NCBI GenBank assembly: GCA_028023455.1
Contig: JAQFVV010012394.1
Coordinates: 31,956,885-32,020,884, forward strand
Source of the DNA: Epiperipatus broadwayi
Taxonomy: Eukaryota; Onychophora; Udeonychophora; Euonychophora; Peripatidae
DNA: 64,000 nucleotides
Direction: 5' to 3'
In this document: piece after piece, positions 34,840-47,000 of the stretch
How the letters are laid out: every line of letters starts with the position of its first letter
Numbering within the stretch: position 1 is the first letter of the stretch
Program-made: the position numbers and the translations under genes
Notes under the pieces: generated by a model
Told to the model about the DNA's origin: nothing
What the model saw: only the letters and a program-made list of their open reading frames with translations
Database searches by the model: none

Positions 34840-36275
34840 TTATTTTTTATTTTAAGTAATAAACTTTATTAAACAAACATTTAAATATGTACATGAAATA
34901 TATACAAATTAGTTTTGATTCACTTTATCCTTTACACCAAATTTACCAATCCTGTCCCCCAAAGCACCACATTGCAAATCTATAAGACTCTCATTGTTGA
35001 AATGTTAATATCGTTTTCTTGTTAATTCCTAGAGTTAGGCCTTACAAATCATATTCCTAGTTTAAAACATGGAACATTTCTCTCTTGAAAGATCCTTTAT
35101 TTTACAACTCTACATACTTTTACTGTCTTATTTCTCTTTGTGTGTGTCCTTTTACTCTTACATTTCACAAACGATCATAGCAGTCCCTCCCCATACCATT
35201 TCCATAATCTTCTTTGGCCAGTATTTCAAACACTTAACAAAATAGTTGTCCCAATCATTGTCAAGTTTTTTTAACCAATTAAACTTTTTATTATCAAAGA
35301 TTAACAAACACCGGATTGTCCATATAGTTTTCAATGCATATATTATCACTATTGCGTTATGAGGTTTGAAGTTTATTACATTTTGCTTCAGCAGTATTTT
35401 AAGATTTATCATTGGAGTGTGGAAAACTCTGTATCTTAGCTTCCCAAAAGCACTGCATGCTTCTAGTAAGTGTTGAAATGTTTCACATTTATTTGTACAA
35501 AATGAACCTAAGCTCATTCCCAATCTTTTATTAATGTATGTTGTGGTCGGTAAAATTCCATTGATCAACTTGAATATGAATTTCTTATATGTCTGTGGTG
35601 TATAAATTGAATGGAATTTAACTAGAACCCCTTTCATTGAACAATTTATCCATGAATTTTCATGAGGTTTTACTCCCCTTCTTATGTCTTTATATCTAAT
35701 GCCTTACAAATTTTGCACATTTAGGTCATCTTGTATGTCCTTATATGCAATAAACATCTGCCAAATAAGATCTTCTCTCCATCCCTATTTCATTATATAT
35801 TCCCCATTGGCGGACTGAAGCATTGATCCTTAATAACATTTAAATATGTTTTTGCAGTAATAAAATCTACATATACCTTTGGATCAATTAAGTTAAGCCC
35901 TCCCTCATTAATGGGTAACTGTAATATTGCCATTGATAGTAATCTAGATTTCTTTCCCCAGATGAATTTTTTGGCCATCTGGTTTATTCTATTGATTGTT
36001 TTGTTATATAGTTTGACCCATGGACCGTAATAACTAAGGACCCCTGTTGCAATTGCATTGAACAATTGGGTTCTTGTCACTTCATACAGCTTGAACGATG
36101 TGAAGTTATTAATACTCTCTTCATTTTTTTTGTAATTAGTTGATGTAAGTGACCATTCATACGTGTCTTTGACATATATATCGGCAATCCAAGAAACGGC
36201 TTTGGTTGAGCTATAAATTTGGATGGTATCCTTTTACCCGTTGCCAATTGCCATGTTGCTTTTATTTGCAAAACA
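34840..36275 (-). pseudogene. L1/Tx1-like LINE, C-terminal part with 3' UTR
   Basis: Three minus-strand frames in order encode a C-terminal LINE region: FLGLPIYMSKTRMNGHL (36077-36271), then INQMAKKFIWGKKSRLLSMA and INEGGLNLIDPKVYVDFITA (35793-36080), then FKLINGILPTTTYINKRLGM with CETFQHLLEACSAFGKLRYR (35158-35637). FIWxKK..GGLNL.D and the C-x-E-x-x-HLL-x-x-C zinc-binding motif are typical of L1/Tx1-type elements. A T-rich stretch near 34835-34860 is the likely poly(A) end. It is truncated at 36275, so RT and endonuclease are lacking. A different superfamily from the neighbouring LINE. Confidence 0.78.
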
Positions 36276-36585
36276 AATTCAGAAGTCTCATTTAGTATTA
36301 TTTAAAATTCAACTTTTTTTCTATATTACATTATTATATTATGAAAAGAAAGTCAAATATTATTTATCTATAGCATTCTATTTTATACAAAAATTGCATA
36401 ATAGCTGTTTGCATGCACACTCACATGAGAAAAAATTATCACATTACCATAAAATGTTAATCATTCCTGGCTTAGCTATACAAGAACTAAAATCTGAGAA
36501 GTATCAAATTTGTTATTACATTAATATATTGTTGTTATTTATATACAAAATTAAGTATTGCCTAATAGTAAATCATATAACATTA

Positions 36586-37022
36586 CAAAACTAGCCAAAA
36601 ACAAAATTTTATTAGATTTCTCTCACAGCCATGGTTTCATTAACAAACAGACCTCAAGTGAAATTCAACAAAATACAAACATCATATATATGAAAAAGAA
36701 AATAGCCTTCCCATAATTCACTTCAAAAATAACCACTTTTAACATCAAAGGTTGTTTTTATAAAATTGATGACTTCAGATTCAAAAAGATTTATCATCAG
36801 TGTTTTTTGACTCTTGTTTTTTTTTGTTGTTGTTGTTGTTTTCCTTTTGGATATTAAAGGTGGTTGGTTTTTGAAGTGAATTATGGGAAGGGTATTTTTT
36901 TTCTCTATATATGTTGATTGTATTTTGCTGAATTTGACTTGAGTAGGTCTATTTGTTAATAGCTGAAACCATGGCCATAAGATAATTTTAGTAAACTTTT
37001 GTTTTTTGGCTAATTTTGTAAC
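36586..37022. mobile_element. 440-bp palindromic MITE
   Basis: The left end cattacaaaactagccaaaa pairs with ttttggctaattttgtaacg on the right; gccatggtttca pairs with gaaaccatggc; ttcccataattcacttcaaa pairs with ttgaagtgaattatgggaag. Spacer contains a (GTT)n run. Confidence 0.85.
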
Positions 37023-37321
37023 GTTACATGATTTTCTATTTTATTTATATGCATATATTTATGTATGCATATACTTAGTTTCACATCATGATATATACTT
37101 ATTCTTTTTAATTGTTAATTAGTATTGATTTTTTTAGCAGCATGTCTGACTCTATTCTTTTATGTATACATGCATATTAAAAACATCTATATAAAATTTT
37201 TTTATTAACTTTAAATTTAAAACTGTTTATATATAATTTGCACTAATGTTTATTATCACATGTTAGCCAAAAATTATTATGCACAGTATATGTTCTCTGT
37301 TGTGTTTAAGTTAAACCACTA

Positions 37322-37545
37322 AACATCCACATGATCACTATTCCTTATGCTAGCACATAACTGTTATTAAAACAGGCAAAACTCTCCATACAGTAGTGCC
37401 ACTCAGTGCCAACCAGAGTAATCAATGGATGCCAAAAGGCTTGTGCATAAAATCCCCATCTAGTGCCTACTCATCCAATATCCACAGACTCGTTTCTGGC
37501 TTGTGGCATTCATCAGTGAGGAGCTTTGGGTTTAAGTTCTAAATG
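37322..37545 (-). mobile_element. Hammerhead family B element, copy a
   Basis: Runs from the conserved terminus near 37322 (acatgatcactattcc, aaaacaggcaaaactctcc) through gtagtgccactcagtgc to the hammerhead region 37473-37531. The ribozyme has the CTGATGA and GAAA core and ACGAGU at stem III, but stem II has one mismatch and stem I one. Minus relative to the host gene. Confidence 0.65.
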
Positions 37546-38322
37546 TTTTGATGCAAATTCTGAAGCTTAAAGTGTACAGATCATGTTTAATGCTATCACT
37601 TTTAGTGTTTAAATTTCTTATAGTCCCCCAAGCATAAAGCCATTCTATTATTAATGTATCTATATATATAAAATACATTGTTTGTCATTAAGGCTGTCAT
37701 GTGTCAAATTCACAACCAATTAAAAAAATATATTACAGGGGTCAAATTCATAATTGAAAAAAACTTGAAATTTGTTTTTATAAATAAATAATTGTATGTA
37801 ACTAGACTATAATTGATAGTATTTTATGCAAAGAAAGTAATTTCATCGTTTATAATTAATAATCCATAATTTTTATTATGAAGCATATTTTATGCAAAAA
37901 AGGTAATTCTGCCATAATAAATATAATTTTTTTAGAAGCAGTTGTCTGCAAGGCTATCACGTTCACATATCAAATGTAACAGGTTTATTTAAAAATTTAA
38001 TTTTAATACAGCTAAATGTATTAATATATCTTGCTGAATACATTTCTGAAATGTACCCAACAGGCCAGGTTGTTCCAAACATTTTTTTCCCAATTTTTCA
38101 ATTGTGAATTTCTCACATTTATTTATATAATATTAAAATCTTTTGTTCAATTTACATTAAATCTTAAAAAAAAAGTCTTAAAGCAATGTATTAAAAAAAC
38201 GATGACCTTTTCATAGGCGGAGTACAATCTGGTATATTAATAAAGGTCTTGCTTAAATCAAAAAGTCCTGTCAGATCCCATAAGAATATGAACATTTAAT
38301 AATAGTGTATTTGAATTGTAAT
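37546..38322. other. Intron 4, unassigned AT-rich repeats
   Basis: Small direct repeat attttatgcaaa at 37821 and 37890. A tRNA-like scrap near 37938 (gttgtctgcaaggctatcac) may be an old SINE. Confidence 0.4.
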
Positions 38323-38530
38323 TGGTCGAGTGGTCAGCACAGCCGCCTTACAAGCAGTTGTTCCCGGTTAGCGGGTCGCTTCCCAGCCGATGCTATGTCA
38401 CATGAAAAAAAAAGTATGTAAAATTTATTTATTATATATATATGTGTACTGTTTGTTTTCCTTTGCACTTGAAGTCTGCCTTAATAGTAAAACCAATTCG
38501 TTGTGAAATTTTAGTTTGTATTACATGCTG
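38323..38530 (+). mobile_element. tRNA-derived SINE, near full length
   Basis: The head has box A TGGTCGAGTGG (38323-38333) and a weaker box B GGGTCGCTTCC. It continues gccgatgctatgtcacatg, then an A run, a TA tract, and a conserved 3' tail ctttgcacttgaagtctgcc. The tail recurs at 38705-38835 and at 63870-63935. Confidence 0.7.
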
Positions 38531-38699
38531 GGATTTACCTTTCAATAACTGAAAATGTCAAATGATTGTAAAATTAGGTAATAGATCGCACTGTAAGGAT
38601 TGGAGGGATTATTTTGTGAAAATAATACATTTATTGTGGAAGTGAAAAAGCCTCAGGTATACTAAAGCCGCCGCAGCTATACTAATAAAGTACCGTATT

Positions 38700-38836
38700 T
38701 GAATTGTAATTATAAAGTATGTAAAATTTATTTATTATATATATATGTGTATACTATGTTTGTTTTCCTTTGCACTTGAAGTCTGCCCTAATAGTAAAAC
38801 CAAATAGTTGTGAAATTTTAGTTATTAAAATTTGAC
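38700..38836 (+). repeat. Second copy of the SINE 3' part
   Basis: Nearly identical to 38410-38530 (aagtatgtaaaatttattta ... tttgcacttgaagtctgccc), without the tRNA head. Confidence 0.75.
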
Positions 38837-38975
38837 TAGTTATTTTTAAATTCTAAATATAGTGTAATTTGCTTAATAATATAGTGTACATATAGGTATA
38901 AACAAATGGAAAGCGTAATCTATGTGGTAATTGGTTCCCTTAGTATTTGTTAATTTCCTTTTCGTTTTATTTTAG

Positions 38976-39077
38976 GGAGGAAGAACAGCTTTGTATATAG
39001 CCGCTAGAGGGAGCTTTGTTGGCATAGTCGATTTGATTATTAGAGCTGAACGGTATCGCGAAAGTACTAATCCTGGG
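38976..39077 (+). CDS. ANKDD1A: ANKDD1-like exon: divergent capping ankyrin repeat 5
   Basis: The acceptor is cgttttattttag and the donor gtaaaa. The 102-bp exon encodes 34 residues, GGRTALYIAARGSFVGIVDL... ending YRESTNPG. TALYIAARGSFVGIVDLII fits an ankyrin helix pair with Tyr replacing the usual His of TALH. The C-terminal loop is charged (AERYRES) rather than the DVN type, as expected of the last repeat of a stack. GRTALYxAARG is a recognisable feature of ANKDD1 proteins just before the death domain. In frame with exons 4 and 6, phase 0 on both sides. Confidence 0.88.
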
Positions 39078-40269
39078 GTAAAATCTATTTCACAAATATT
39101 TTATGAATTTTATATTAATGTATTTCTGATTAATTATAAATTTATTGTAAACATGGTTGATTTTGCCTTTATCATGATTATTGTGTGTGAATATGTAAAG
39201 CGCTTATGTGTCTAGCGTATTAATAGCTTTGTTGTTAATGAACAAAAGAAATATGTTATTAATAATATAAATTATATGTTCATATACATATATTACAGAT
39301 AATGATATTAAATAAATTATAGAAAACTTAGAGTAAAAATTAATTAATATCCTTTAGTAAAAAAAAGACACGTTTACTAACATATTATAGTAATTAGTTT
39401 TCCTAATGCTTAAAAAGAGATTAAGAAAAGCCTATGAAAAAAAAAGTTGTTAAAATGGCCTATAAGAGACAATAACTAGTTCAACATAACCAGTCATTGA
39501 AAGACAGGCGCCAGTGCATTCTGTTATCATAGTCAGAAAACAGGGGGGTGGGGAGGGAGTCTTACAGGTCATAGCAGTCTTTAATATTATTTAATTCATA
39601 CTTTTTGAGTAAATAGTTATATAGACATTAGAATTATAACTATTTAGCCTATGGCTGGTTTATATATTGAACATGAATAGTATAACCTAAAGTATAGTCC
39701 AGAAATTTATTTCTTTTCATCCTTGAACATCCAAGGATCACAATTGCAATTCAAGGTTCAATACTCGGTAAAAAAAATTGTAGCAGTAGACAGGACAAGG
39801 TCCAATTTATAGCAATAATTAGATCTGGATTATATCTACAATCGTCTTGACAAATATTTAAAACTATTTGAAAAATTGATACATTACTGACTAATTCTTT
39901 GCTAAACATTTTCTTTCATGAAAACACTCACTTAAAAAAATGGCATTTTGAATAAGAATATTATTCATGGAAAATAAAAGGATAAGCAAAAATGGGAAAA
40001 AAGACAGTTGGATATTTGTTATATTATAAAACTCTAATGTGAAAGATACTTAAAATTCTTTAAACTAGTAGTTTTCTTAGTTTAAATACCGATTCAAGCA
40101 TATCATCATAAAACTGACAAGATTAATATATATATTAAATGCAGACTCCTCTAATTTTTCTGGATGTAAGCATATAGCACAATCATGGACCAATTGCTGG
40201 TGATTGAAAAGAATTTGATACAACAACAGGTAGTACTAAAAATAATTATCATATCTCACTAATGAGAAA
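39078..40269. other. Start of intron 5, nothing recognised
   Basis: AT-rich, with a G-rich scrap near 39543 (ggggggtggggagggagtc). No gene seen. Confidence 0.5.
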
Positions 40270-41665
40270 TTATAATCAATATTTTTAAAAAAGCAGGTAA
40301 AGAAATAGGAAGCTTGTTGGCAAAGTTATATACCAAATGTCTAGATGATAAAAATGTACTATATGATTAGAAGAATGCAGTAGTAATTGTGAACTTTAAA
40401 AAAGATGATAAAGAAGATATTAGAGATTACAGACCTATCGGTCTTTTATCAGTTTTATACAATTTATCTGCAATGAAATTTGGATTTTTAACCAACCAAA
40501 AGAACAAGCTGAATTTAAGTCATTTTAGGATAATGGATCATATCCAAGTATTAAGAGAAGTTATAAAAACAACCAATATATATGAGTTGCCAATAAACAT
40601 CACATGAATACATATAGAGAGTTTTGCCTGTTATATATGAATTGCCATTATGCTTTGGATTTGTAGATTTTGCAAAGGCATTTGATTCTATAACCATTTC
40701 TTTAGTGATTAAAACATTGGATCATCAAGATATAGATCCAGGATGTTGTCATATTCTGAAGAATATTTATAAAAATGCAATAGCAACAATTAAATAACAT
40801 AAGGATACTAGAAAAATTAATATTGAGAAGGATGTATGAAAAGATGACTCCATATCCAAAACTTTTTATAGCAGTTTTGCAAGAAGTATTTTGTGGATTA
40901 AAATGAGAAGTTAATGGAGTAAAAGTAAATGAAGATTATTTAAGTCATCTTGATTTGGTAGATAATGTAAATGTTTTGTAAATAATGTTGCAAGAATTAT
41001 CAGATGAAAGTAAATAGGTAGGACCAAAGATAAATGCTAAAAAAACTAAAGTAATGTTCAATGGATTTCATAAACAAAACAAAGATTGATAATCATGAAC
41101 AACTACAAATACCTTGATCAAATTATTAATATAGATGGAAGTATAATGTATGAAATGAATCGTAGAATTAAACTTGGATGGAGTGCTACTGGTAGAAATA
41201 ACTTAGTATTAAAAAGAAATATGCTTATGTGTTTGAAACGGAAGATTTTTAATAAATGTGTTTTCTGGTTCTTACTTATGAGTCTAAGACATGGACACTT
41301 AACAAAGGAGCAATACAGAGACTTCAAACTATTCAACACAGTACGGAGAGATGTTTTCTAGGAGTAACAAGAATCAAAAGTGAAATGCATGAGTGAGAAA
41401 AGAAACGGATATTCCTACCATCATTGAAAGAATTAAGAGACTGAAGTGGAGCTGAGCTGGATATATTGCTAGAAGAGATGATAATAGATGGACAGTTGAA
41501 ATCTTAAACTTGATTCCAAGAGATTGTAAAAGACCTAGAAAGAGACTATATGTGAGATGGATGGATGAAACAGAAGTTTACTGGTGTGATGTGAAGAGAG
41601 GCTAGAAATCGGAAAAACTGGATTAAACATGGAGATTCTTATCTTCCAGTGGATCGATAATGGTT
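40270..41665 (+). pseudogene. LINE family 1 copy with inserted family B scrap
   Basis: Starts in the endonuclease-RT linker (KAGKEIGSLLAKLYTKCLDD), then FKKDDKEDIRDYRPIGLLSV (RT motif 1 region), then VDFAKAFDSI (motif A), then GVRQGD-region remnants. YKYLDQIININGS-type and RIKLGWSATGRNNLVLKRN follow at 41086-41361. At 40590-40640 the frame is interrupted by aacatcacatgaatacatat + gttttgcctgtt, a fragment of the family B hammerhead repeat. Many stops. The 3' end lies near 41660. Confidence 0.78.
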
Positions 41666-41689
41666 GAAAATGATAAGTTATTCATCAAA

Positions 41690-41830
41690 ACAAAAATAGT
41701 TATCATTTTGTGTAGAAGTAATAAGCATATTAATTAATGTTATATATGCATAAAAAGGTTGGATCTGACTGGGGTTTTAAAAGAAAATTTGTTAAATATG
41801 TATGTATGTATGTATGTATATGTACATCTA
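41690..41830. repeat. Penelope-associated repeat scrap and (TATG)n
   Basis: acaaaaatagttatcatttt and the following ttgtgtagaagtaataagca recur between the two Penelope 3' fragments at 53700. Then a short tatg microsatellite at about 41799-41820. Confidence 0.5.
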
Positions 41831-41904
41831 AACCAAATAAAACTACACTATTATGGATTAAAAATTCTAATAATAAGAAATAAACCTATTAATTATTAAC
41901 TGTA

Positions 41905-42225
41905 ATCATTAATAATAGTTATCAAAATTCAGAAATATTTTTGATTACTTTCTTTCGTAATCATTTTAAACTGTTTAAATTTGCCCAAACAAAACATCCT
42001 CATATGATATCCCAAGATTCATGAATTTTAATATTTGCGCTTTACATGTGAATTAAATAAGTCGTTAATCAATAGGCAAAACATAAATATTAAAATTCAT
42101 GTCTTGGGATATTATACGATGACGTTTATTTCCAGAAAATTTAAAATAATAAGCTATTGAGAATGATTTAAAATTAACTGAAACTATTTCCGAATTTTTA
42201 TAATTGTTATTAATATTTAAATATA
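41905..42225. mobile_element. Snap-back MITE
   Basis: gatatcccaagattcatgaa (42007) pairs with tcatgtcttgggatatta inverted (42099). Outer arms around attcagaaata and atttccgaatttttataatt extend to about 41905 and 42225. Confidence 0.7.
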
Positions 42226-42234
42226 TGTATATTT

Positions 42235-42388
42235 TTTATACTAAACTTAATGTAATTATAAGGGACCTGAATTCAGACTTTTAAACTCCCTACAGCTAAC
42301 CAATCCATCTTATGCGACCAATACATGTGACCACATACATATGAAAAGATACATGAGCTCCAATATATGTATTTTGTGCTGAAACAGA
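42235..42388 (-). mobile_element. Hammerhead SINE, family A, copy 4 (truncated in the ribozyme)
   Basis: The 3' part is conserved (box B-like region, tail tactaaacttaatgtaatta). The minus-strand 5' end breaks off inside the stem II loop (complement of gtgctgaaacag), so the first half of the hammerhead is missing. Confidence 0.65.
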
Positions 42389-42574
42389 AAAAGTAATATA
42401 TTTTTTTAATAAAATAAATTTTGTTAATAAATTATATACAAATATTAACATTCATACGGGAGAAAAAAAAATTACATGGCATATGATCATATAATTTATG
42501 ACAACATAATCATTACTACTGGTATTTGAAGGCAGATGAAAAATGATTCAATTTTATGAATGTGTAATTTATAT

Positions 42575-42930
42575 TTGTATTTTATATTGGACTATTTCCA
42601 TCATCTAATATGCATATTGAATGTCTTTAGAAAAATTTAATTTTATTTAAATATTTCAAATACATTCAACTGTTAGTAATAGCACATCAAACAGGTTAGT
42701 ATGTGCACATTTTGAGAGGTATTATTCTTTCCTCTTCTTCAGGGGTTGCTGGCTTGACCAGTGACAGTACTAGCAAGGGATTCAAACCTGGATCCTTAGA
42801 TTCTTGAGTCTTGAAATTTTAAGGCAGTTGAATGTATTTGAAATATTTAAATAAAATTAAATTTTTCTAACGACATTCAGTACGCATATTAGATGATGGA
42901 AATAGTCCAATATAAAAATACAACTGTAAT
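42575..42930. mobile_element. SINE/MITE composite palindrome, family GAATGTC, copy 3
   Basis: Arms of about 90 bp pair: ttggactatttccatcatct, then attgaatgtctttag, pairs with ctaacgacattcagtacgca and agatgatggaaatagtccaa. Inside, minus strand, is a tRNA-like SINE with box B GGTTTGAATCC (complement 42778-42788). Confidence 0.75.
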
Positions 42931-43065
42931 TTATATGTTTCATATTATTCTAGAGTAATGTACAACTCAGACAAATAGTATACTGCCAAATTTTTTCTCA
43001 TAGTACTTCCAAGTAAGTATTTATATTAATACTTCATACACATGCATATATATGTTAATATATAG

Positions 43066-43276
43066 AAAGAAAACAGCACAGGAGGACCAGCTGAAAATCA
43101 AACAGGACAACCAGAAAAAGATTCAAGCCGTCCAGAACGAGACTGCCAGTTGCAGTTAAAGACGATATTATGGAAATTAGCCACAAAACAGTTAAAATCC
43201 AATGATTGGAAACGTTTGGCCTTGTATTGGAAATTTTCAGATGCCCAGATCAAAGCTATAGAACATCAGTATACAG
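43066..43276 (+). CDS. ANKDD1A: ANKDD1-like exon: linker and first half of death domain
   Basis: This 211-bp exon follows acceptor aatatatag and continues the frame from the phase-0 intron before it. It ends ACA G|gtaaaa (phase 1). The first ~25 residues are polar and low complexity (KENSTGGPAENQTGQPEKDS). The rest, starting near LQLKTILWKLATKQLKSNDW and continuing KRLALYWKFSDAQIKAIEHQ, is the first three helices of a death domain. The order W(K/R)LA..QL...DWKRLA..W.F...QI..IE is particularly close to ANKDD1A/B. Death domains assemble by homotypic binding. The remaining helices must be in a downstream exon beginning in phase 1, which I could not find by 64000. Confidence 0.9.
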
Positions 43277-43509
43277 GTAAAAATATTTATGTGTTTAATG
43301 TTCTCTTTTTGAAGTAAACTCAATGGGTCTAAGTAATAGGGTATTGGTCAAACAATGTTAAATTAAAACTAGTAATACTTGATCAATTCTTACAAAATTA
43401 CATCACAAACTTGATAATTATCTCACATGTATTTTTTAAAAAATCGATGCTTTTGGTATACATTATTGATAAACAAAAATAACAAATGTGATATCAGCAA
43501 TATATATTA
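43277..43509. other. Start of the last visible intron
   Basis: AT-rich; nothing recognised. Confidence 0.5.
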
Positions 43510-43990
43510 TTTCTTAGTGAAAAGGTGATTGGGTTTTCTCTCTAAGCTTCCTGCAGCTCCATCTGTGAATCAATGCATGAATTACAATGAAACATAGTCT
43601 AGTTATTATCACAAAAATTTTAAGCCCAACATGAAATGTAATGGCATTTTGTTTTTAATCTACGATGAAGCAATGGTATAACAGTAAATTTTGTTTTAAA
43701 TTGAGAAAAACTGTGACTGAAACATTTGAACTGATTCAAATCATGTATGACAGAGATGCCTTCAGTTGCAAGAGCACTTTCAAATGGTTTATGAGAGCAT
43801 TGAAGATGATCAAAAAATATGAAACATATTGTCACATTTTATGTCAAAACATATCCAGACATGCTAGCATCTTAAATTTTTTCGGTAAATAGCTAAACTA
43901 TGTTAACATGTAAGATATGTTAATTCAGAGTCAATGCTTCAGGCAGCTTGAAGAGAAAACCAGATGCCTTTTTATTGGAACACACTATGT
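43510..43990 (+). mobile_element. Mariner-like fragment with transposase helix-turn-helix
   Basis: An open frame of 75 codons includes KFCFKLRKTVTETFELIQIM followed by FKWFMRALKM. That matches the N-terminal HTH of mariner/Mos1-type transposases (the IKFC..LGKTATETFE..FEWFKRF pattern). Flanking sequences form imperfect terminal inverted repeats: aggtgattgggttttctctc near 43515 against the inverse of gagaaaaccagatgcctttt near 43953. The catalytic domain is missing, so it is an internally deleted, inactive copy. Confidence 0.7.
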
Positions 43991-44068
43991 ATATGTCTGT
44001 ATGAAGAGACTCCTTGTGTACATCTTTTTATAATAGTCAGGTAATAATTAACTTGCACATTAATTTAT

Positions 44069-47000
44069 ATTGAAACAGTAAGGTCTGCTTTGCAGATCTT
44101 CGTTTCACCTTTTCTCACCTACTTCCTACCCTCATACCTTAGTTTGAACCCCAATCTATCGTAGTGTGTCTGCAATACACTTATATACCGAAAATCCCGC
44201 CTAATTTTAAACCACGAGCACAATGCTCGTATTATATATATATAACTTATTCCCAAATAAAATATTATGAATTATGTATTTGTTCACATAATTTACATTT
44301 ATCAAAAGTAAGTTATATAAGTCGTAATGGCGCACACACTATGATATCCATTTTAAAACATATCAAAATTATAAATTGTTAGTTATTTTGTTTGGATCTA
44401 TTTACAAATATATTACCGTCGTAATATATGTTGATTTAAAATAAAATTCATTTAGTAAATATTCGTTTAGTAGATAGATTCAAATATTACAATTTAAAAT
44501 AAAATAATTTTCGTTTTATTTAATAAAAATCATCCCAAATATTTCTGTTAAAATAAATGAGGGACAATAGTTTAATTATATAAGTTTATCTAAAAACAGC
44601 AGCTGTCCACTTAAGTTTTCTTTAATTAGTAGCAGTAATTTTAATTAAATCTAGTTTGTAATTCGAATGTCGACGGGGAAGTTAACAAAAGAAATTAATT
44701 AATGTTGAATTCCTTTAGACATTGGGATAGATTTAATTACAGCAGATATAATTTTGTACGCCCCAGGACAAATCTATTGTTAAATTTTATTATAAAAAGG
44801 ATGTTTTTCTTTTGTTCACCATTCTAAGCTATTCTAAGCTCTGAAAGGTCTAAGCTTTTAAAGAATTCTGAGTTGTCTAAAAGTTTCTGAGTTGTTCTAA
44901 AATTCTAATAATTTGCTAACCTTGACATGTCCGAGTAGAGGCGTTTAAGATGGCTATGTCCCATCGGAATAGCCAGCCGCTGCTCCGTACCATCAAAAAT
45001 TTATCACACGGATCCCGAAACTGCTGCTGCCGCTGCCAAATATGAACATTCCAGATTTTGCTGCTGAATTATAAAACCTGCCGAACATCTACCTGCAAAT
45101 GCTTCTCCAGAGGTAACCTAAATTAACCCAAGAGCTCTTGTGATTACTAACTAACATGCTATAGCTATTTAACATTGTTTTCTTATATTTCACAACTTCA
45201 TTGTGTATTTATTTTGTGTGTTTAAATATGCTTAACATTTTGCTCTCTATCCTTGGGTTAATATTTTCTATTTATAAAGCTTTCTTTTATTTTATTATGA
45301 TAATGTGTCAGAATCGTCTTTGACCGAGTGAACTATTCCCTCTATTGAAAATAAGACGCCGCTATTAAGGCATATTTTAATTTATAATTTTCCAATTTTA
45401 TTGTCTTGCAAATCACTCGTTCGAGGGCGATTCTTTTCTTTAATGTAACATAATCACATAGTTTAAAATCTACATGTTATTGATTTTAATCTAATATAAG
45501 AGTATGTGCGAAGTCAATGATTAAATGTGTCCCCAAATGCATGATTGCGTATATAAATCTATACTTACTTTTCAAACCCGCAAGCATGCATTTTCTTATT
45601 TTAATTACCGTGTTCTATTTTAATTATAAAGTTCATCATTGATGTCGAGAATGTGCGGACCCTTTTAAATGAATTTCAGGGAATTTGATTGGGCATTTCT
45701 CTTAATACAAGTAAAACCCATTTAGTATGTTTTTATATACACTAGTCTCGTATTGCTGGTACATGAATTGGTTGTTGAGACCGCTTTGTTTTTATTTTCC
45801 AAGGATTCTTTACACGGCAAAGTCCGTTCTTTCGCTCATTGCAATTTTCCAGTCAGAGGGTGTTCACAAATGGCACCCCTGGGAATTAAACGCAATCGTT
45901 ACACAGTCGCTAAGTTTCGGCTGTTTCATCAAAATACTTTCCTACGGGTTAGCGGCGAGATGCCCTCCGTAATTATTCCGGATCTTCATATTGTTTTATT
46001 TTATATTTATTTTACAAAGCATCCGTGACTTAAACGAGTCACACCCTCCAACTTTATAAATTCACTATCAGCAATACTGACCTCCCAATACAAATCTATT
46101 ATTATTCTCAAATAAATGCTTTGATCCCATTCCCACGTTTGCTTAGTAAGCTTTAGTCCGTTACTATTCTCGAAATCAATAAATATTTTAGAACATTTAA
46201 TTTCAAATATTTTTCTTAAACTTGTCTATTTACTCAAAGCACCTCGCACATATTCCTATCTCGTCAAGCACATTATCGTAATGCTATTAGCCCGAGGAAT
46301 AGAATATATCACTCTGTTTTAAAATCTTTTGTCATTGCTGAAATATAAATGCCAACAATTATTTAATACGCATCCCTGTCTCATATAAGCAGACAGTGGC
46401 GTTATATATATATTTATCTAAATAAATTGTGTGAAATTATTTTAAACTAAATTTTATCTCTTATTTTATTTGATTCCTATCACTGTCTTGGTCTAGATAT
46501 ATATATTTTCTGCATTTCTTTTGTAAATCCATAGACGTTAATTAGCCACCCAAACTTATCTTAGTATAGAGTCTTTTGTTTCTCTCTGACCACCAGTCAC
46601 TGGTAAAAGGTTATGCTAGTGTAGCATCAGATGCATTATCACGTAGGTGGCGCTGTGAAATTTGGACTTTAGATTCGAACTTAGTATATCTAGAAGGCAA
46701 CCCCTCCTAGAATGTTCAGTTTCGGGTCTGGGGTTTGAATTATGCAGTGTGTTAGCGAGGTAGACGATTCTGACCGTTACAATATACAGTAGAGCTGTGT
46801 ATATCTCATAATAGCCAATGGTTTATTGATAAACTTTGATTAGAATAGAATATATAATGTTTAGCGAATTGTGTTACTTTTCAGCCCATATATATATATA
46901 TATATTGTAACAGTCAGAATCGTCTATCTCGCTAACACACTGCAGAATTCAGACCCCAGACACGAAACAACATTCTAGGAGGGGTTGCCTTCTAGATATA

